The notes under the pieces were generated by a model, which had not been told where the DNA came from, did no database searches, and was given only the letters and a program-made list of their open reading frames with translations. Source: JBPBPI01 sp050954885 (lineage in GTDB: Bacteria; Pseudomonadota; Alphaproteobacteria; Caedimonadales; Caedimonadaceae). Taken from it: a DNA stretch of 13,148 nucleotides. Where the stretch lies: positions 1 to 13,148 of the forward strand of contig JBPBPI010000006.1 in NCBI GenBank assembly GCA_050954885.1, given 5' to 3'. Each line of letters begins with the position of its first letter. Position 1 is the first letter of the stretch. Both the position numbers and the translations under genes were made by a program. Positions 7,984 through 13,148 of the stretch are shown here, piece after piece.

Positions 7984-8949
7984 TTATCCTTGTTGTTCGA
8001 GTTGTTGCTCTTTTTCTGACAAATAACGTTGTACGTCAAGAGCCGCCATACATCCTTGACCGGCCGCGGTGATCGCTTGGCGGTAGACACTGTCTTGAAC
8101 GTCGCCGGCTGCAAAAACACCGTCAATATTTGTGAGAGTCGTGCCAGGCTTGCATAAAATGTAGCCGCGTTCGTCTAGTGTAATTTGGCCGTTAAAAGGG
8201 GCTGTCATGGGTGTGTGGCCGATGGCAATGAAAACACCTGTCACAGGAACTGTCTTCGTCTCACCCGTGCGTACGTGTTTTAATTGAATACCGTTGACTG
8301 CTTTGAAGGGTTGATCTTGACCGATAATTTCTTCAACCACAGAATCCCAGATGACATCAATTTTAGGATGATCGAACAAACGGTCTTGTAAAACACGTTC
8401 GGCCCGCAGTTGATTTCGCCTGTGAATGAGTGTCACACGTTCTGCATGATTGGTTAAAAACAAGGCTTCTTCAACAGCGGTGTTACCACCGCCAACCACA
8501 GCCACATGTTGATTTTTATAAAAAAATCCGTCACATGTTGCGCATCCAGAAACACCGTAGCCTAAATATTTTGCTTCACTTTCAAGACCCAGCCATTGGG
8601 CTTGGGCACCTGTGCATATGATAATTGTCGCGGCAGTATAAACATCACCGCTTTCACCTTGGCAGACAAAAGGCTGTTTGGAAAAATCAACCGAGACAAT
8701 CAGATCTTGAATGGTTTCAGTGCCTACGTGTTTTGCTTGTGCCAACATCTGTTCCATCAGCCAAGGACCTTGAATAGCTTCAGCAAATCCAGGATAATTT
8801 TCAACATCTGTGGTAATGGTTAATTGTCCGCCTGGTTCATGTCCCATGACCTGAATAGGTTTTAAATTGGCACGGGCTGCATAGATGGCAGCTGAATATC
8901 CCGCAGGTCCTGAGCCAATGATAAGAAGTTTTGTGTGATGCTCTGCCAT
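7984..8949 (-). CDS. trxB: Thioredoxin reductase (NADPH)
   Basis: This 321-residue FAD enzyme uses NADPH to reduce thioredoxin in the cytoplasm. The FAD-binding loop GSGPAG is at 12-17, the redox-active CATC at 136-139, the NADPH loop GGGNTA at 153-158, the NADP-phosphate-binding HRRNQLRA at 176-183, and the second FAD motif FAAGDVQD with ITAAGQGC near the C-terminus. All expected residues are intact and the length is standard for the low-molecular-weight type. The ATG at 8949 has an AGAGGA about 6 bases upstream. It follows the TlpA-like gene on the same strand by 132 bases and precedes uup by nine. It would supply electrons, through thioredoxin encoded elsewhere, to the DsbD-like protein. 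Confidence 0.96.
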   Translation of the reverse strand: MAEHHTKLLIIGSGPAGYSAAIYAARANLKPIQVMGHEPGGQLTITTDVENYPGFAEAIQGPWLMEQMLAQAKHVGTETIQDLIVSVDFSKQPFVCQGESGDVYTAATIIICTGAQAQWLGLESEAKYLGYGVSGCATCDGFFYKNQHVAVVGGGNTAVEEALFLTNHAERVTLIHRRNQLRAERVLQDRLFDHPKIDVIWDSVVEEIIGQDQPFKAVNGIQLKHVRTGETKTVPVTGVFIAIGHTPMTAPFNGQITLDERGYILCKPGTTLTNIDGVFAAGDVQDSVYRQAITAAGQGCMAALDVQRYLSEKEQQLEQQG

Positions 8950-9081
8950 TAAGTCCTCTTAAAATCCGATAATAAATTTTGGAAAAAATTGTGATCATCA
9001 AGATCAAACCAGTATAGCTTAAAAAAGCTTTAGGTTCACCTTGATTACACAGAAGATTTTGTAAAAAGTTTATAAATAAAA

Positions 9082-9669
9082 TTAAGATTTTGCTTTAAAA
9101 AAACCTTTGATTTTATCTGTAAATGAGGGTTGTGGTGCTGCGATTTCTTTGCCCTCGATAAGTTGCTCAAATATTTTGATCACCTGAGGATCGTCCCATT
9201 TGGTGGCACCAATCTTTCGACCAATTAATTTGCCGTCTTTATTAATAATCAAAGTGGTGGGCAGCGCATTCCATTTAAGAGCTTCTTGGGATTGACGTGT
9301 AGGATCTTGAAAAATACCCAAATAACGATATTGATTTTGCCCATAAAAAGCATCAAGGCCAATTTTTTTAATGGGGTCAACATTCAAGGGTAGAATCATC
9401 AACTTATCTTCATCAAAAGAACCAGCAAGTTGATCCAAAGAAGGCATCTCTGCCACACAAGGGCCACAGGTAATCGACCAGATATTTAAAACAACAATGC
9501 GCCCTTTGTAAGCCTCGAGTGTCACAGGTTGACCTTCAGGATTGGTGAATGATAATTCAGGCAAATCTTGAGGCGTCAATTTTTCATAACGATCAAAAAA
9601 ATCTGCATGTACGAGTTGTGTGATCGATAAAGAGATCAAGAGACCAAAAAACCAAATTATTCGATTCAT
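9082..9669 (-). CDS. TlpA/ResA-like envelope thioredoxin
   Basis: This 195-residue thioredoxin-fold protein is predicted to be exported and to reduce or isomerise disulfides in the periplasm. An N-terminal hydrophobic stretch (about 4-20) ends in VHA, a plausible signal-peptidase site before DFF. The active site is CGPC (68-71) followed by AEMP, in the AhpC/TSA-TlpA pattern, and the cis-proline is Pro137 in ALPTTLIINKDG. The residue before the first Cys is Thr (WSITCGPC) where TlpA relatives usually have Trp. The C-terminus ends with a short basic amphipathic tail. AGGA lies 7 bases before the ATG. The gene is divergent from the small lipoprotein gene. In many alphaproteobacteria a tlpA gene is divergent from argH, followed by such a lipoprotein and lysA. 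Confidence 0.9.
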   Translation of the reverse strand: MNRIIWFFGLLISLSITQLVHADFFDRYEKLTPQDLPELSFTNPEGQPVTLEAYKGRIVVLNIWSITCGPCVAEMPSLDQLAGSFDEDKLMILPLNVDPIKKIGLDAFYGQNQYRYLGIFQDPTRQSQEALKWNALPTTLIINKDGKLIGRKIGATKWDDPQVIKIFEQLIEGKEIAAPQPSFTDKIKGFFKAKS

Positions 9670-9697
9670 CTATTTTTCCTGTTTTAAAATGTGTTAG

Positions 9698-9707
9698 TGT
9701 GCGCACA
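9698..9707. promoter_or_regulatory. Perfect 10-base palindrome in the divergent tlpA/lipoprotein region
   Basis: TGTGCGCACA is a perfect palindrome and is GC-rich against an AT-rich background. It lies 28 bases upstream of the tlpA-like start and 41 bases upstream of the lipoprotein start. Its position suits an operator controlling one or both genes, but no matching regulator is visible in the window and a single palindrome of this size can arise by chance. Confidence 0.25.
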
Positions 9708-9748
9708 ATATGTTATATGGATTTATCCCTATTTAAGGCAGAAGTTCA

Positions 9749-9898
9749 ATGGAAAAGAAACAAGTCATCCTCTTTTTTTGGTTAATTTTATCATTCAGTG
9801 TCTCAACATTGCTGGTGGGCTGTGGAAAGAAGAATTTTCCAAGTCCACCCGAAGGATCAACCTATCAATATCCCGGGCAATATCCACCACAAGAATGA
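9749..9898 (+). CDS. Small LptM-like lipoprotein, 49 aa
   Basis: This short gene encodes a predicted lipoprotein. The N-terminus has a basic start (MEKKQ), a hydrophobic core and the lipobox LVGC, with lipidation expected at Cys25. The mature part begins CGKKNFPSPPEGS and is rich in Pro, Tyr and Gln. The CGKK start followed by a proline-rich tail is typical of the LptM/YifL family; enterobacterial LptM helps mature the LptD/E lipopolysaccharide translocon. AAGG lies about 10 bases before the ATG. Its stop overlaps the next gene's start (ATGA at 9895-9898), which suggests translational coupling. In alphaproteobacteria such a gene usually sits between argH and lysA; neither is present here. Function in this organism is inferred. 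Confidence 0.75.
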   Translation: MEKKQVILFFWLILSFSVSTLLVGCGKKNFPSPPEGSTYQYPGQYPPQE

Positions 9899-10257
9899 CT
9901 ATGGCGCAAAATGGCTACCAAATCCACATTCTAACACATGCTTGCTGTGATGTTCTGATCTCGTGTGTTCAAAATTATCCTGAGCTTGAGATCCATTTTA
10001 TTAGTCCTCATCAATTAACTCACGCCTTGGGACCGGTTTATTGGCAAGATCAAGTTAAGATGCTTAAAGATCGTTTTCCACTTAAAAATATTTATTGTTG
10101 GAGGGCATATAAGGATGCACCAGGTCTTGCCCTGGGTGGATTGCGTTTGGGCGTGCAACATATCATTTATGATGGTGAGGACGAGCATTTTCAAAAAATC
10201 AAAAGTCTTGCTAATTTTTATCAAGCACGTGTGATTTCATCTTATCAAGAAATTTAA
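9895..10257 (+). CDS. Conserved-looking protein of unknown function, 120 aa
   Basis: The likely product starts MTMAQNGYQIHILTHACCDVL and has no signal peptide or membrane segment. The pattern of hydrophobic strands and helices, with DAPGLALGGLRLGVQHIIYDG towards the C-terminus, suggests a small alpha/beta fold. I recall similar short alphaproteobacterial proteins with a D-x-G-x-A-LxxLRxG pattern but cannot name the family. The frame is open from 9691, yet the upstream 68 codons overlap the lipoprotein gene in another frame and look non-coding. The start at 9895 forms an ATGA overlap with the lipoprotein stop; ATG 9901 is the alternative. Translation is therefore probably coupled to the lipoprotein. 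Two adjacent cysteines (HACCD) and one more (LISC) are present, with no sign that they bind metal. Confidence 0.65.
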   Translation: MTMAQNGYQIHILTHACCDVLISCVQNYPELEIHFISPHQLTHALGPVYWQDQVKMLKDRFPLKNIYCWRAYKDAPGLALGGLRLGVQHIIYDGEDEHFQKIKSLANFYQARVISSYQEI

Positions 10258-10310
10258 CAAAATCTTGTTTTAAGAAACCTAAGTAAATCAAAAATTTAAT
10301 TACTTTAACC

Positions 10311-10332
10311 CTTGTCATCCAAGTTTTTTTTT
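10311..10332 (+). terminator. Weak candidate terminator after the 120-residue gene
   Basis: A four-base stem (CTTG/CAAG, five-base loop) is followed directly by nine T residues (10324-10332). The stem is very short. It sits inside a larger inverted repeat, TTAATTAC (10296-10303) and GTAATTAA (10334-10341). The position, about 55 bases after the stop at 10257, is suitable. Confidence 0.25.
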
Positions 10333-10374
10333 CGTAATTAACATTGTATTTAGTTAAATTTAAAGAAAAAATAA

Positions 10375-10384
10375 AACGATCGTT
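10375..10384. promoter_or_regulatory. Palindrome AACGATCGTT upstream of the nucleoside hydrolase
   Basis: This is a perfect 10-base palindrome 59 bases before the nucleoside hydrolase start. It could be an operator half of an unknown regulator or chance. I see no clear sigma-70 box pair in the surrounding AT-rich sequence. Confidence 0.18.
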
Positions 10385-10443
10385 GATTTGAAAAATTATG
10401 AATGTTTTAGGTTTTAATAAACAGATGTTACAGGGAGTTCTTT

Positions 10444-11382
10444 ATGCAACGTTCTTTAATTATTGATTGTGATCCCGGTGCTGATGATGCCGTTTTGATC
10501 CTCATGGCACTCGCGTCTCCTCAAGCTTTTAATGTATTAGGGATCACAACGGTTGCCGGCAACGCCCCTCTTGAAGCAATCAATCAAAATGCTTTAAAAG
10601 TTGTGGAGCTGGCGCAAAGACTTGATGTCAAAGTCTACAGTGGGTGTTCAAAACCATTGATCCGTACACCTCTTTATGCCGCCTATATTCATGGCGAAAA
10701 TGGTTTAGATGGGTCAGATATGCCTGATCCGACGACATCTGTGCAATCTCAACACGCTGTAGATTTCATCATAGAAACATTGTTAAAAGCCAAGGAAAAG
10801 ATAACCTTATCCGTCAGTGGACCCATGACCAACATTGCCATGGCTTTGGTCAAAGAGCCAAAAATTGTTGATTCTATCGAAGAAATTATTTTTATGGGTG
10901 GATCTACTAATGGCGGTAATATTACGCCGGCTGCTGAATTTAATTTCTTTGTTGATCCTCATGCGGCTCATATTGTTGTCTCAAGTGGCGTACCCATGCG
11001 CATGCTGGGTCTAAATGTGACGCATTTCTTGGTGACGTCACCGGAACGTTTGACGCAACTTCGAAGCCTGGGAAACCGGGTTGGTGCACAAGTTGCAGAT
11101 ATATTAGAAGTTGGTGTTGAAAATGATGTGGTACGCTTTGGGCTGACAGGACGTTCGATACATGACGCTTGCATCACAGCTTATTTATTAAAACCTGATC
11201 TTTTTACCTTTAAGAAGATGTGTGTATTGGTGGATTATACGGGTGAGGCAACTATGGGTGCCACAATTACCAATGAATATCCAAGCCACATTAAAAATCA
11301 TTGGATTTGGGTTGCAGATACAATTGATGCCGAGGGCGTATTTGATCTTATTATTGAATTAATGCGTGTGTTTAAAGATTAA
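10444..11382 (+). CDS. Inosine/uridine-preferring nucleoside hydrolase family enzyme
   Basis: This 312-residue cytoplasmic enzyme belongs to the calcium-dependent nucleoside N-ribohydrolase family, which splits ribonucleosides into base and ribose for salvage. The N-terminal calcium and catalytic motif DCDPGADDA (8-16) is intact, with Asp10 in the general-base position. Other conserved parts are Asn40 (TVAGN), the GPMTNIA and MGGS segments (about 126-154), the ribose-binding EFNFFVDPHAA (165-175) and the C-terminal HDACITAYLL (His240, Asp241). Length is typical. Substrate preference (purine, pyrimidine or both) cannot be read from these motifs, so no rih symbol is given. The ATG has CAGGGAG about 6 bases upstream. 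The gene stands alone between the 120-residue gene and the convergent rpmE. It fits an organism that takes nucleosides from its surroundings or host. Confidence 0.93.
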   Translation: MQRSLIIDCDPGADDAVLILMALASPQAFNVLGITTVAGNAPLEAINQNALKVVELAQRLDVKVYSGCSKPLIRTPLYAAYIHGENGLDGSDMPDPTTSVQSQHAVDFIIETLLKAKEKITLSVSGPMTNIAMALVKEPKIVDSIEEIIFMGGSTNGGNITPAAEFNFFVDPHAAHIVVSSGVPMRMLGLNVTHFLVTSPERLTQLRSLGNRVGAQVADILEVGVENDVVRFGLTGRSIHDACITAYLLKPDLFTFKKMCVLVDYTGEATMGATITNEYPSHIKNHWIWVADTIDAEGVFDLIIELMRVFKD

Positions 11383-11388
11383 GAAATG

Positions 11389-11424
11389 TTATCCTTTTTG
11401 ATAAAACTTTACCAAAAAGGATAA
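11389..11424. terminator. Perfect 12-base hairpin between convergent genes
   Basis: TTATCCTTTTTG (11389-11400) and CAAAAAGGATAA (11413-11424) form a perfect 12-base-pair stem with a 12-base loop. It lies 7 bases after the nucleoside hydrolase stop and 10 bases from the rpmE stop. It is probably a shared transcript end. Neither strand has a run of T after the stem, so it is not a textbook intrinsic terminator; it may instead stabilise the two mRNA ends. Confidence 0.5.
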
Positions 11425-11434
11425 TAAATAAGAT

Positions 11435-11656
11435 TTATACTTTAGCGCTGAAACCTTTGAATTTTGAATTGAATTTGGATAATTGTCCTGTATCCATAAT
11501 TCGGTGAACGCCTGTCCAAGCTGGATGGGTATCTGTATCAATTTCAAGACGCATGGTATCGCCTTCTTTACCCCACGTTGAGCGTGTTTGAAAGGTTGTC
11601 CCGTTGTTCATGACCACATTAATGGTATGATACTTTGGGTGAATATCTTTTTTCAT
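11435..11656 (-). CDS. rpmE: 50S ribosomal protein L31
   Basis: This 73-residue protein is ribosomal protein L31 of the large subunit. The diagnostic parts are the start MKKDIHPKYH, the central STWGKEGD, HPAWTG and the basic end KFNSKFKGF. There is no cysteine at all, so it is the zinc-free (C-minus) form seen in alphaproteobacteria; this form does not act as a zinc store. The ATG has GGAG about 11 bases upstream, and a strong promoter candidate stands just before it. It is convergent with the nucleoside hydrolase and divergent from the csbD-like gene. Confidence 0.97.
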   Translation of the reverse strand: MKKDIHPKYHTINVVMNNGTTFQTRSTWGKEGDTMRLEIDTDTHPAWTGVHRIMDTGQLSKFNSKFKGFSAKV

Positions 11657-11683
11657 GATTTTATAATCTCCAATTTTAAAATT

Positions 11684-11712
11684 TTTATACCCAAAGATTT
11701 AATCGGTTGCAA
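11684..11712 (-). promoter_or_regulatory. Sigma-70 promoter candidate for rpmE
   Basis: On the minus strand TTGCAA (11707-11712) and TATAAA (11684-11689) are separated by 17 bases. They match four and five of six consensus positions. The predicted start of transcription is about 20 bases upstream of the rpmE ATG, which suits a highly expressed ribosomal protein gene. Confidence 0.55.
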
Positions 11713-11851
11713 GGGAATTAAAATATTTCTAGGTAAAGTGACTTGAAATAAACCTCAAAAAGTTTAAAATTATGGTCTTATTCATATACACAATAAATAA
11801 TATTTTTCATATGACTGAGATCAAATAAAATTCAAAAAAGGAAGAATGAAA

Positions 11852-12208
11852 ATGAATTCAGATACGCTTAAAGGAAAATGGGAAGTTCTTAAAGGACGCG
11901 TTAAAGAAATTTATGGTGATCTCACAGATTCTGATGAACATAAAGTATCCGGTGCTTATCAAGAAGCCATGGGACATTTGCAACAAAAGTATGGTGAAAC
12001 CCAAGAATCAGTTGAATCTAAATTGATGAAACTTTTAGACAAACAAGCGGATCGTAAAGATCATTATGAAGGTGATCACAGAGATCATATCGCACCACAA
12101 ACTGATGTTATAAATCCTAAAGAAATTAATGACCCAAAAGACATTCGCAGCTCTGATCCCTATAAAGCAGATCATTCAATCGATGGTTTGAACCCAAATA
12201 AAAAATAA
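11852..12208 (+). CDS. CsbD-like stress protein with charged C-terminal extension
   Basis: The first 55-60 residues match the CsbD family of small general-stress proteins: DTLKGKWEVLKGRVKEIYGDLT followed by the second helix region and LQQKYGETQESVESKL. Family members are usually 60-70 residues long; this one has about 55 more, very hydrophilic, rich in Asp, His, Lys and Pro (DRKDHYEGDHRDH, NPKEINDPKD), probably disordered. No molecular function is established for the family; members are often induced by stress or stationary phase. I chose the ATG at 11852 because AAGGA lies 9 bases upstream; the ATG two codons earlier (11846) has the same AAGGA only 3 bases away and remains possible. The gene stands alone and ends in a good terminator. 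Confidence 0.85.
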   Translation: MNSDTLKGKWEVLKGRVKEIYGDLTDSDEHKVSGAYQEAMGHLQQKYGETQESVESKLMKLLDKQADRKDHYEGDHRDHIAPQTDVINPKEINDPKDIRSSDPYKADHSIDGLNPNKK

Positions 12209-12231
12209 ATTTTATTTGATAGAAACAATTT

Positions 12232-12263
12232 AAATAGGCATCTAATTTGGGTGCCTATTTTTT
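12232..12263 (+). terminator. Intrinsic terminator of the csbD-like gene
   Basis: AAATAGGCA (12232-12240) and TGCCTATTT (12252-12260) form a perfect nine-base-pair stem with an 11-base loop. The T run at 12258-12263 follows at once. It lies 24 bases after the stop. On the opposite strand the T run is missing, so it serves the csbD-like gene rather than the convergent sulfatase-like gene. Confidence 0.75.
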
Positions 12264-12288
12264 CAAGAAATACATAATTTTCTGATTT

Positions 12289-13148
12289 TTATTTAGCTAA
12301 AGGTAATAATTTATTTCCATAAATATTATCTGCAAAAAATTGATACGTTTTCAGAAATTCTTGATGAATATCTTTAATTTTATTAATCATATCTGGATTA
12401 TTAATTTGATTTCTTTCCTTATTTTGCCTAAAATTATAAATTTCATAAACTTTATTGACGTCCACTTTGGCAATATAAGGATCATATACAAAAACAAGAT
12501 AACCATCCCAATCAGGTAAAATCATACCTCTTTGAGGAAGATTTTTTTGAAAAGCGGATGTCCCAAATGTTGTATAATTACCATCTATATTTAAAATATC
12601 TAAAATAGTTGGCCCTATATCACATTGAAAAGTAGGTTTGTTAATTTCTCCTGCAGATATAATACCCGGTGCATAAACAAGAGCAGGAATATGATACTTA
12701 TCATATAAGGAATAATGATTTCGTCCTGCTGTATGATCTGAAATTAAAATAAAAATAGTATTTTTATAAGTTGGATGCTTTTTTATACGATCAAAAAATT
12801 TTCTTAGGGTTTGATCTGCATATTTAAGGCTATAATAATATCTTTCTTCTTTGGAAATTTTGTCTTTAGGTTTGAATCCATCTTTTATCGGATAATTATA
12901 ATGAGAGCTTCCAGTATGAGTTATTAAAAAATATGGCTCTGTCATGGATATCATCTTGTTATAAAGTTTTTCATATGTAAATTCATCATGAACATATTTT
13001 TCGCCATGTTTCCAATGGTTAAGCGATTTTGCACATTCTACGTCGTTTGAATGAATCTTATTATCAAGCATATCCCGATGAAAACTCAGATTTTCATCAA
13101 ATAAATTAGATACTTGTTCAATTCCAGCTGTAATAAAAGGAAATGTAT
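12289..13148 (-). CDS. Sulfatase/LTA-synthase-like enzyme, 5' end outside the window
   Basis: This is the C-terminal part of an alkaline-phosphatase-superfamily enzyme, about 285 residues visible. The frame has no stop up to the right edge; upstream of an internal ATG at 13071 it continues through FDENLSFHRD, which looks like family sequence, so 13071 is not the true start. Motifs fit the extracytoplasmic catalytic domain of LtaS-type and related phosphoglycerol or phosphoethanolamine transferases: ITHTGSSHYNYP, YADQTLRKFFDRIKK and the metal-binding ISDHTAGR, then YHIPALVYAPG and CDIGPTILDIL. The nucleophile Thr region and any membrane segments would be outside the window. After the family domain come about 70 Asn/Lys/Tyr-rich residues. 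In a Gram-negative such an enzyme probably modifies an envelope glycan or lipid; sulfatase activity is the alternative. Codon use is AT-rich compared with uup or trxB. Confidence 0.8.
   Translation of the reverse strand, partial: TFPFITAGIEQVSNLFDENLSFHRDMLDNKIHSNDVECAKSLNHWKHGEKYVHDEFTYEKLYNKMISMTEPYFLITHTGSSHYNYPIKDGFKPKDKISKEERYYYSLKYADQTLRKFFDRIKKHPTYKNTIFILISDHTAGRNHYSLYDKYHIPALVYAPGIISAGEINKPTFQCDIGPTILDILNIDGNYTTFGTSAFQKNLPQRGMILPDWDGYLVFVYDPYIAKVDVNKVYEIYNFRQNKERNQINNPDMINKIKDIHQEFLKTYQFFADNIYGNKLLPLAK

Noticed and set aside
8995..9035. Small hairpins (TGATC/GATCA and AGCTT/AAGCT) between the tlpA-like gene and trxB
   Set aside because: The stems are only five bases and no T run follows, so neither a terminator nor a riboswitch can be supported.
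9691..9894. 68-codon upstream extension of the 120-residue protein
   Set aside because: It lies over the lipoprotein gene in another frame and looks non-coding; the ATGA overlap at 9895 gives a better start.
12289..13071. Sulfatase-like gene starting at the ATG at 13071
   Set aside because: The frame stays open to the window edge with family-like residues upstream, so this Met is internal.
1..13148. Mobile elements, CRISPR array, tRNA or rRNA genes
   Set aside because: No transposase or integrase motifs, no regularly spaced repeats, and no recognisable tRNA or rRNA sequence were seen by eye; a covariance-model search would settle the RNA question.

Overview
The window looks like chromosomal DNA of an AT-rich alphaproteobacterium, probably a host-associated lineage of the Holosporales/Paracaedibacterales type. 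This is inferred from four things. The L31 protein is of the cysteine-free alphaproteobacterial kind. YqgE and a DsbD/ScsB-type reductase lie divergently. A small CGKK lipoprotein sits next to a tlpA-like gene, where many alphaproteobacteria also carry argH and lysA, which are absent here. Intergenic DNA is very AT-rich. No phage, insertion sequence, CRISPR array, rRNA or tRNA was recognised.

Layout. Positions 13-117 hold a possible 34-residue basic protein (minus strand). Positions 231-3203 are a minus-strand signalling block, transcribed right to left: a haem-oxygenase-fold (PqqC/CADD-like) diiron enzyme, a multi-pass membrane histidine kinase, and a response regulator with an enlarged receiver domain. 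The kinase and regulator resemble the CqsS/LqsS and LqsR proteins of alpha-hydroxyketone quorum sensing, but no LqsA/CqsA-type synthase is present. Positions 3444-5891 hold yqgE (minus) and a DsbD-like reductase (plus) around a 72-base divergent promoter region. Positions 6163-9669 are a minus-strand run of a TlpA-like thioredoxin, trxB and the ABC-F ATPase gene uup. Positions 9749-10257 hold an LptM-like lipoprotein and an unrecognised 120-residue protein overlapping by ATGA. Next come a nucleoside hydrolase (plus), rpmE (minus), a CsbD-like stress protein with a charged tail (plus), and a sulfatase/LTA-synthase-like enzyme (minus) that runs off the right edge.

How the genes work together. 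TrxB, the TlpA-like protein and the DsbD-like protein could form a thiol-reducing route from cytoplasmic NADPH through the membrane to envelope proteins, assuming a cytoplasmic thioredoxin encoded elsewhere. Uup, L31 and CsbD are translation or stress housekeeping. The nucleoside hydrolase suggests nucleoside salvage. The most interesting unit is the enzyme-kinase-regulator block: a small-molecule-type enzyme upstream of a membrane kinase that resembles autoinducer receptors.

Several starts needed judgement. yqgE is shortened to 4025, the 120-residue gene to 9895 and csbD to 11852. uup uses GTG, while the response regulator and the diiron enzyme use TTG. No gene-free gap exceeds 300 bases; the largest (5892-6162) holds only a possible decayed reading frame.
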